Shown: positions 59,920 to 64,000 of the stretch, piece after piece
Numbering within the stretch: position 1 is the stretch's first letter
How the letters are laid out: each line of letters opens with the position of its first letter
Source: Agapetus fuscipes
Lineage: Eukaryota > Arthropoda > Insecta > Trichoptera > Glossosomatidae
NCBI GenBank assembly: GCA_951799405.1
Contig: OX637339.1
Coordinates: 7,874,001 to 7,938,000 of the forward strand
DNA: 64,000 nucleotides
Direction: 5' to 3'
Position numbers and translations under genes: made by a program
The notes under the pieces: model-generated
What the model was told of the DNA's origin: nothing
The model's input: only the letters and a program-made list of their open reading frames with translations
Databases searched by the model: none

Positions 59920-60720
59920 TATGATCGCTAATCTTTGATAGCGTTGATTTCCTTGAAGCGCCGTTTCCTGATGTACTCACTGTAAAGGCGCTGGTCTTAA
60001 TGATGCCAGAAATATTGGATTTTTTTTTCTTCTCGTGCGCCCTTCAATGGGTTCAGCAAACTCAAGGGTGCCCATAGATTATTTGTGTTTTGAAAATAAT
60101 TGTGTCTTTGGTGGTCCCTTCCAAACTCTTCCTGTACCTACCAGTCTCCGTCGTAAACATAGACGCACACGCAGCCGGTTACAGTAAGATGATTCTGCTC
60201 ATATTTACGTATCTTAGGACCGGTGTTTTCAACGTTAGCAAAAACTACCCACACGATTGGCAAAAGTGAGCCCTTTTTACACAATATAAAGTATTTTAGT
60301 CTGCAGGCCCTGATCATGTTTTCATCGGTCCATAATTCTTATGTATTTTCAAAATAAATTTAAATACGAAAGCATTCATAGAACGAATATTTTTTTTAAA
60401 TGAAGCGCACCGTGGAAATATCTTCTAATAAAATTAAATTTTGATTCAAGGATCAGATTTAATGAAAATCCTTTACTGTTAGTTTTAAGTTGGAATTACG
60501 GTCGTTCATCCTCAGTCGTCGTGCAGAAAGGTTGCCTCCTAAATACGTTGATTACTTCACCAAAGAAATATCGAGAATTATAATATGTAAGTTTTCCCAA
60601 AACCATTCGTCTTATTAACAAAAAGTTTCGTAAGAGAACAGTGAAGTTAATTGTAATTTGTAAAAATCCTGTCGGATGTGCTGTTATGAATATCAGTATT
60701 GTAAGAATATAAAAGGTGTG
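59920..60720. other. intergenic or intronic sequence, nothing recognised
   Basis: No family match and no ORF over 60 codons. Confidence 0.4.
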
Positions 60721-60724
60721 TTTT

Positions 60725-60890
60725 TTCAGTTACCTGGCTTCGTAAATCTTTGAGAGTTTTCCCTACAGCATTGTGTGGTGAGTTTACGTCGGCCTCTGTT
60801 GGCTTGGTCGTCAGCCTGTTGCGCGCGCACCGCCAGTTTCCGCTCCGCTCTCCCGCGCAAGCGCACGCCGAACAACGCTATAACATTCCA
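60725..60890 (+). promoter_or_regulatory. CpG-rich promoter-like island
   Basis: A short block rich in CG dinucleotides (gttgcgcgcgcaccgcc, ctctcccgcgcaagcgcacg) stands out from AT-rich flanks. Orientation is uncertain. It may be the promoter of a neighbouring gene. Confidence 0.35.
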
Positions 60891-61139
60891 AATTCTAAAA
60901 TTTAAAAACATTCCTTTAAAAACAAAAACATTCCAAATTCAAAACACACCCACCTCCACATAAAAGTTTTCGAAACTTAAAATAAACCAAGTGCTTGTAA
61001 GTAAATAACTTTTGTGATAACAAAATATTTTTTAAGTGGAAAAATGTTATTAGTTCGAGAAACGTGATTGGTCAGTCGAGATACGTGCGGCTATGTGTGC
61101 GTGTGTGTCTGTGTGACCAATTTGTATACAGATCTGTGC

Positions 61140-62145
61140 GTTTCAATGTATAAGTGCTTCAACTTTCGATCTGTGCAACAAAGTTAGAAGCAATACTTCT
61201 TGATAACACCAAAAAACACATAAAAAAACATAAAACTGTTAAGAAATCTGTGTTTTTCTAATTGTATTAGTGCTTCAACTTTCGATTTTACGACAAATTT
61301 TGAGGCAAGACTTCTTGATAAACAGATTTAAAGCATACAAATCTGTGTTATTTACTTCTATTGATAAGTGCTTTAAACTTTGATCTGGATCACACAATAT
61401 TTGAAGCACAACCGAAAACAAATATAAACTCTTAAGCCCAACAAAAAATAATTTTAAAATGAAGAAATCATGCAATGTGTTATGATAAGAGTTGAAATGC
61501 ATTATCACAAAGGCGTAATTAGGTAGGTTGATATAAAAAAATATACATTCCTTACTAGTGCTTCTAGAGTTGCTTTGTGTGTTTAAAAATGTGATAAGAG
61601 AGAGCCATAAAGGTACGCCTTATCTCGTCAACAAATAAATAATAGGTATACTAACTTGAAGCAAACTTAAATTGTTAAAACGTACCAACCTTTAATTAAG
61701 TGATGGTGAAAAAACGATTGAATATATTAAGTATAAGATTAATAAAAAGTGCTTCTATTATTGTGATTTTAACGTTAAAATAAAATTTAAAAACTTTATT
61801 TATTTTTTAATACCTTTAAAGTTTTTTTTTTAATCAATAGTGTGTAACTTCTTGTTAAAACAAAAACAAAACTATGAATTAAAAAAAAGTGCTTCTAATT
61901 ATTTTGTGATGATAAAAGATTAGGACTCAAAAAAACGTGCAAACCCCAAAAAGGTTTTTGTAGTGAAAATAATTTTAAATTCCACTTGTCACAGTGTTCG
62001 AAAAAAAATTGTTAACCCAAAAGGATTAGCTGGGAATTTGTAAAGAAAAAATGGTTGGATCCCACCTGACTGTCTCTATGGATTTGGGACCCTTTGTCCC
62101 CGGCTACCTGTGAATTTTGGGACGAAATTGGATTTTACGCACACG
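61140..62145 (+). other. possible long 5' UTR with repeated GTGCTTCAACTTTCGAT motif
   Basis: The motif (ta)agtgcttcaactttcgat recurs near 61152, 61270 and 61366, with shorter gtgcttct forms near 61558, 61748 and 61888. At 62051 an ATG opens a 20-codon upstream-type ORF, and ACACG|gtgagg at 62145 is a good donor. Together these fit a 5' UTR exon starting near the CpG island, but also an old repeat array. Confidence 0.25.
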
Positions 62146-62399
62146 GTGAGGGGACCACATACAATAATAGGGATGATGTGCCTTTGTTATTATGTTGACA
62201 ACAATATTTAGCGAGGCATTGACTACCTTAATTTTTTTATTGCCTCCCTGTTGTTTATTTACTATCCGTGGTTTGGTCCTTAGATGCCTTTATTTTCGTT
62301 TTCTTCTTTTGATTTATTTTATTCTTCTTTTTTTGTTTCCTGTACCTTTTAGTTTAATTAATGGTAGGAGATAGACCTCACATGCTTTTATAAATAATA

Positions 62400-62514
62400 A
62401 TTGCTTAACTTTTTCCAATGCCACCCCTGTTTCAGATAAAGGCGGGGAGAGTTTAAAAACGTGTATTCATTTAAAATTTGAGTTTTCTTTTGTGACCACA
62501 CATGTAACAACTGG
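62400..62514 (+). repeat. family-C fragment
   Basis: Tttttccaatgccacccctg to ttgtgaccacacatg; it abuts SINE-A. Confidence 0.6.
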
Positions 62515-62880
62515 TCTACACATATAGTGTAACTCCTTGCCGTGTTCTGCTCGAAAGAGTAGCATGAGGCAAGTAAAACCTATTTATTTTACAGGGAAGC
62601 CTTACGCCAACCACTTCAGTTAAAGCCTAGTTTTCCAGCTCCTGAGGTTCTCATTTTTTGTGAAGGCTGAATATGTAAACCTTGCTGATATTTTATTTGG
62701 GTTTAAAATAAACACAGAAACGGGATATCATTTCTAGCACCCTCGGTGGGAACCCATGCTCTCGGCAAAGTCTACTCATCCCTCACAAGAAATGAGCACC
62801 AGCTCCCTCGGAAGCTGGGAAACCCCCACTTTCTACACCGGCATCCTTATCTGTAAAAATAAATATGTTTTAGTCACGTA
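62515..62880 (-). repeat. two SINE-A fragments, head to head
   Basis: A minus-strand copy (62515-62765) abuts a plus-strand body fragment (about 62766-62880), suggesting rearrangement. Confidence 0.6.
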
Positions 62881-63327
62881 AATCGCATGAAAGTCTGTGA
62901 GAGGCGAGGTTGCAAAGTTATCGGCATTCTTATCCACATTTTCTCTGTACGGGATAAGACGTAGTTGCCCCATGTTCTCCGCCCACGCCAAGCTTGCAGT
63001 TCTGCCTACCAGAATGAAGTAGCTCTGCGTGGGGTCTGTCAGTCCCCATGCCAGTCAAGATGTTACACTATATGTGTAGCTTAGTCACATGAAAGTCTGT
63101 CAGAGGTGAGGTTGGAAAATTTCTCGGCATTTTTTCACATTTCCTCTGTACGGGATAAGACGTAGTTGCCCCATGTTCTCCGCCCACGCCTGGCTTGCAG
63201 TTCAGCCTACCACAATGAAGTAGCTTTGCGTGGGGTCTGTCAGTCTGCGAGCTTGGTAGACTTTCCGCCCACGAGGTACTTACCCTACGAGGAAACAACT
63301 GCAGCTGAGAAATCTTTTATAATAATA

Positions 63328-63440
63328 TGAGGATGATTTATTAAGTGAGCGCTGCAAGAGCCCTCTGCAATAAAGCGCCAATGCTCAATCAATATCTAGT
63401 GGAAGTAGGGCTGGATGGACCTATGGTGACCGGTCTTTCT
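63328..63440 (-). repeat. SINE-B 3' fragment
   Basis: From gatgatttattaagtgagcg to ggtgaccggtcttt; it joins a LINE remnant. Confidence 0.6.
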
Positions 63441-63870
63441 TTTTCGATGGCCCTACTGCTCATATCCAACCTGAGCCTTCGCCTCCAACTCCTCCTATGT
63501 ACCCGGTTTTCCAGTCTGTCACCTGAAGCGCTATTTTGCTAAATTCCTTACACTTTTCAAGTCGGAGCTTGCTAGCGCTTGCGAAAGAACTCCATGGATA
63601 AAAAAAATCACGCTTCACCTTATTTTTGGACATGAATCGCTATCTCGTCGCCTTAAGGTCGTAAGGAATTTAGCAGAATAGTACTTCTGCAGTAGTTGGT
63701 TTGCGTCCTTCCTCACTTCATCCTCCCATCTCAGCCTAAGTCTGCCAACTCTTCTTTTCCCACCTAGATGCCCCTCAAGGATATTTTTTCGGAACCCATG
63801 GAGACGGCATTCTCTCTGCGCATGTCCGGCCCATCGTAGCATGTATAATTTAGCATCCACAGAAAGTCCT
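63440..63870 (-). pseudogene. LINE C-terminal remnant, third family
   Basis: The minus strand 63615-63860 reads MLRWAGHAQRECRLHGF and [19 protein letters not shown] 90-base outer part at 63440-63535 matches 43585-43680, with about 120 unrelated bases inserted between. Confidence 0.65.
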
Positions 63871-64000
63871 TGGTAGAGGAAAATTAATTTTTCAATCCAT
63901 ATTTGAAAAATAAAATATTTTTTTATGCATATTTATGAAATATATTTTTATTAATGAAGTATATTTATATTTATGAGACATATTTTTATTATTTATCCAC

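Overview
This is an AT-rich nuclear window from an animal, most likely an insect. It has long introns with GT/AG sites and a dense, nested load of transposable elements: DIRS, an LTR retrotransposon, a jockey/CR1-group LINE, tRNA-derived SINEs, PIF/Harbinger-like and hAT-like DNA elements, and palindromic hammerhead units. No species can be named from the sequence alone, and nothing bacterial, plasmid or CRISPR-like is present.

The backbone is one + strand gene spanning about 134-48369. I could chain 20 coding exons through 19 introns with every splice phase matching. They give about 1196 residues, and the 5' end lies outside the window. The N-terminal two thirds are Ser-, Pro- and charge-rich and look disordered. 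The C-terminal third holds a PDZ domain followed by two PH domains, so the protein is probably a membrane-associated scaffold. The 12-kb intron ahead of the PDZ exon contains two candidate alternative first exons (35231-35369 and about 31030-31039). Both end in the phase the PDZ exon needs, so a short PDZ-PH-PH isoform is possible. An intronless, antisense gene for a secreted Cys-rich EGF-like protein (20523-21659) lies inside another intron.

Repeats by region. 0.4-6 kb: SINE copies between exons. 8.0-17.8 kb: a PIF/Harbinger-like element with TTA target duplications has grown to 9.75 kb by nested insertions, including a 5.2-kb DIRS retrotransposon with inverted terminal repeats, internal complementary region, RT, RNase H and tyrosine recombinase. 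17.8-38 kb: SINEs, MITEs, and short palindromic units with hammerhead-ribozyme cores flanked by 10-13 bp target duplications. 38.7-42.5 kb: a LINE with two ORFs inside the PDZ intron. 48.4-53.3 kb: 3' UTR and very AT-rich downstream DNA. 54.4-56.6 kb: a young LTR retrotransposon carrying only a gag gene. 56.8-64 kb: palindromes, MITEs and CpG-rich segments at 59.2 and 60.8 kb that may be the 5' end of another gene.

The points most worth a second look are the hammerhead units, the DIRS circular-junction geometry, the gag-only LTR element, the antisense nested gene and the possible alternative first exons.
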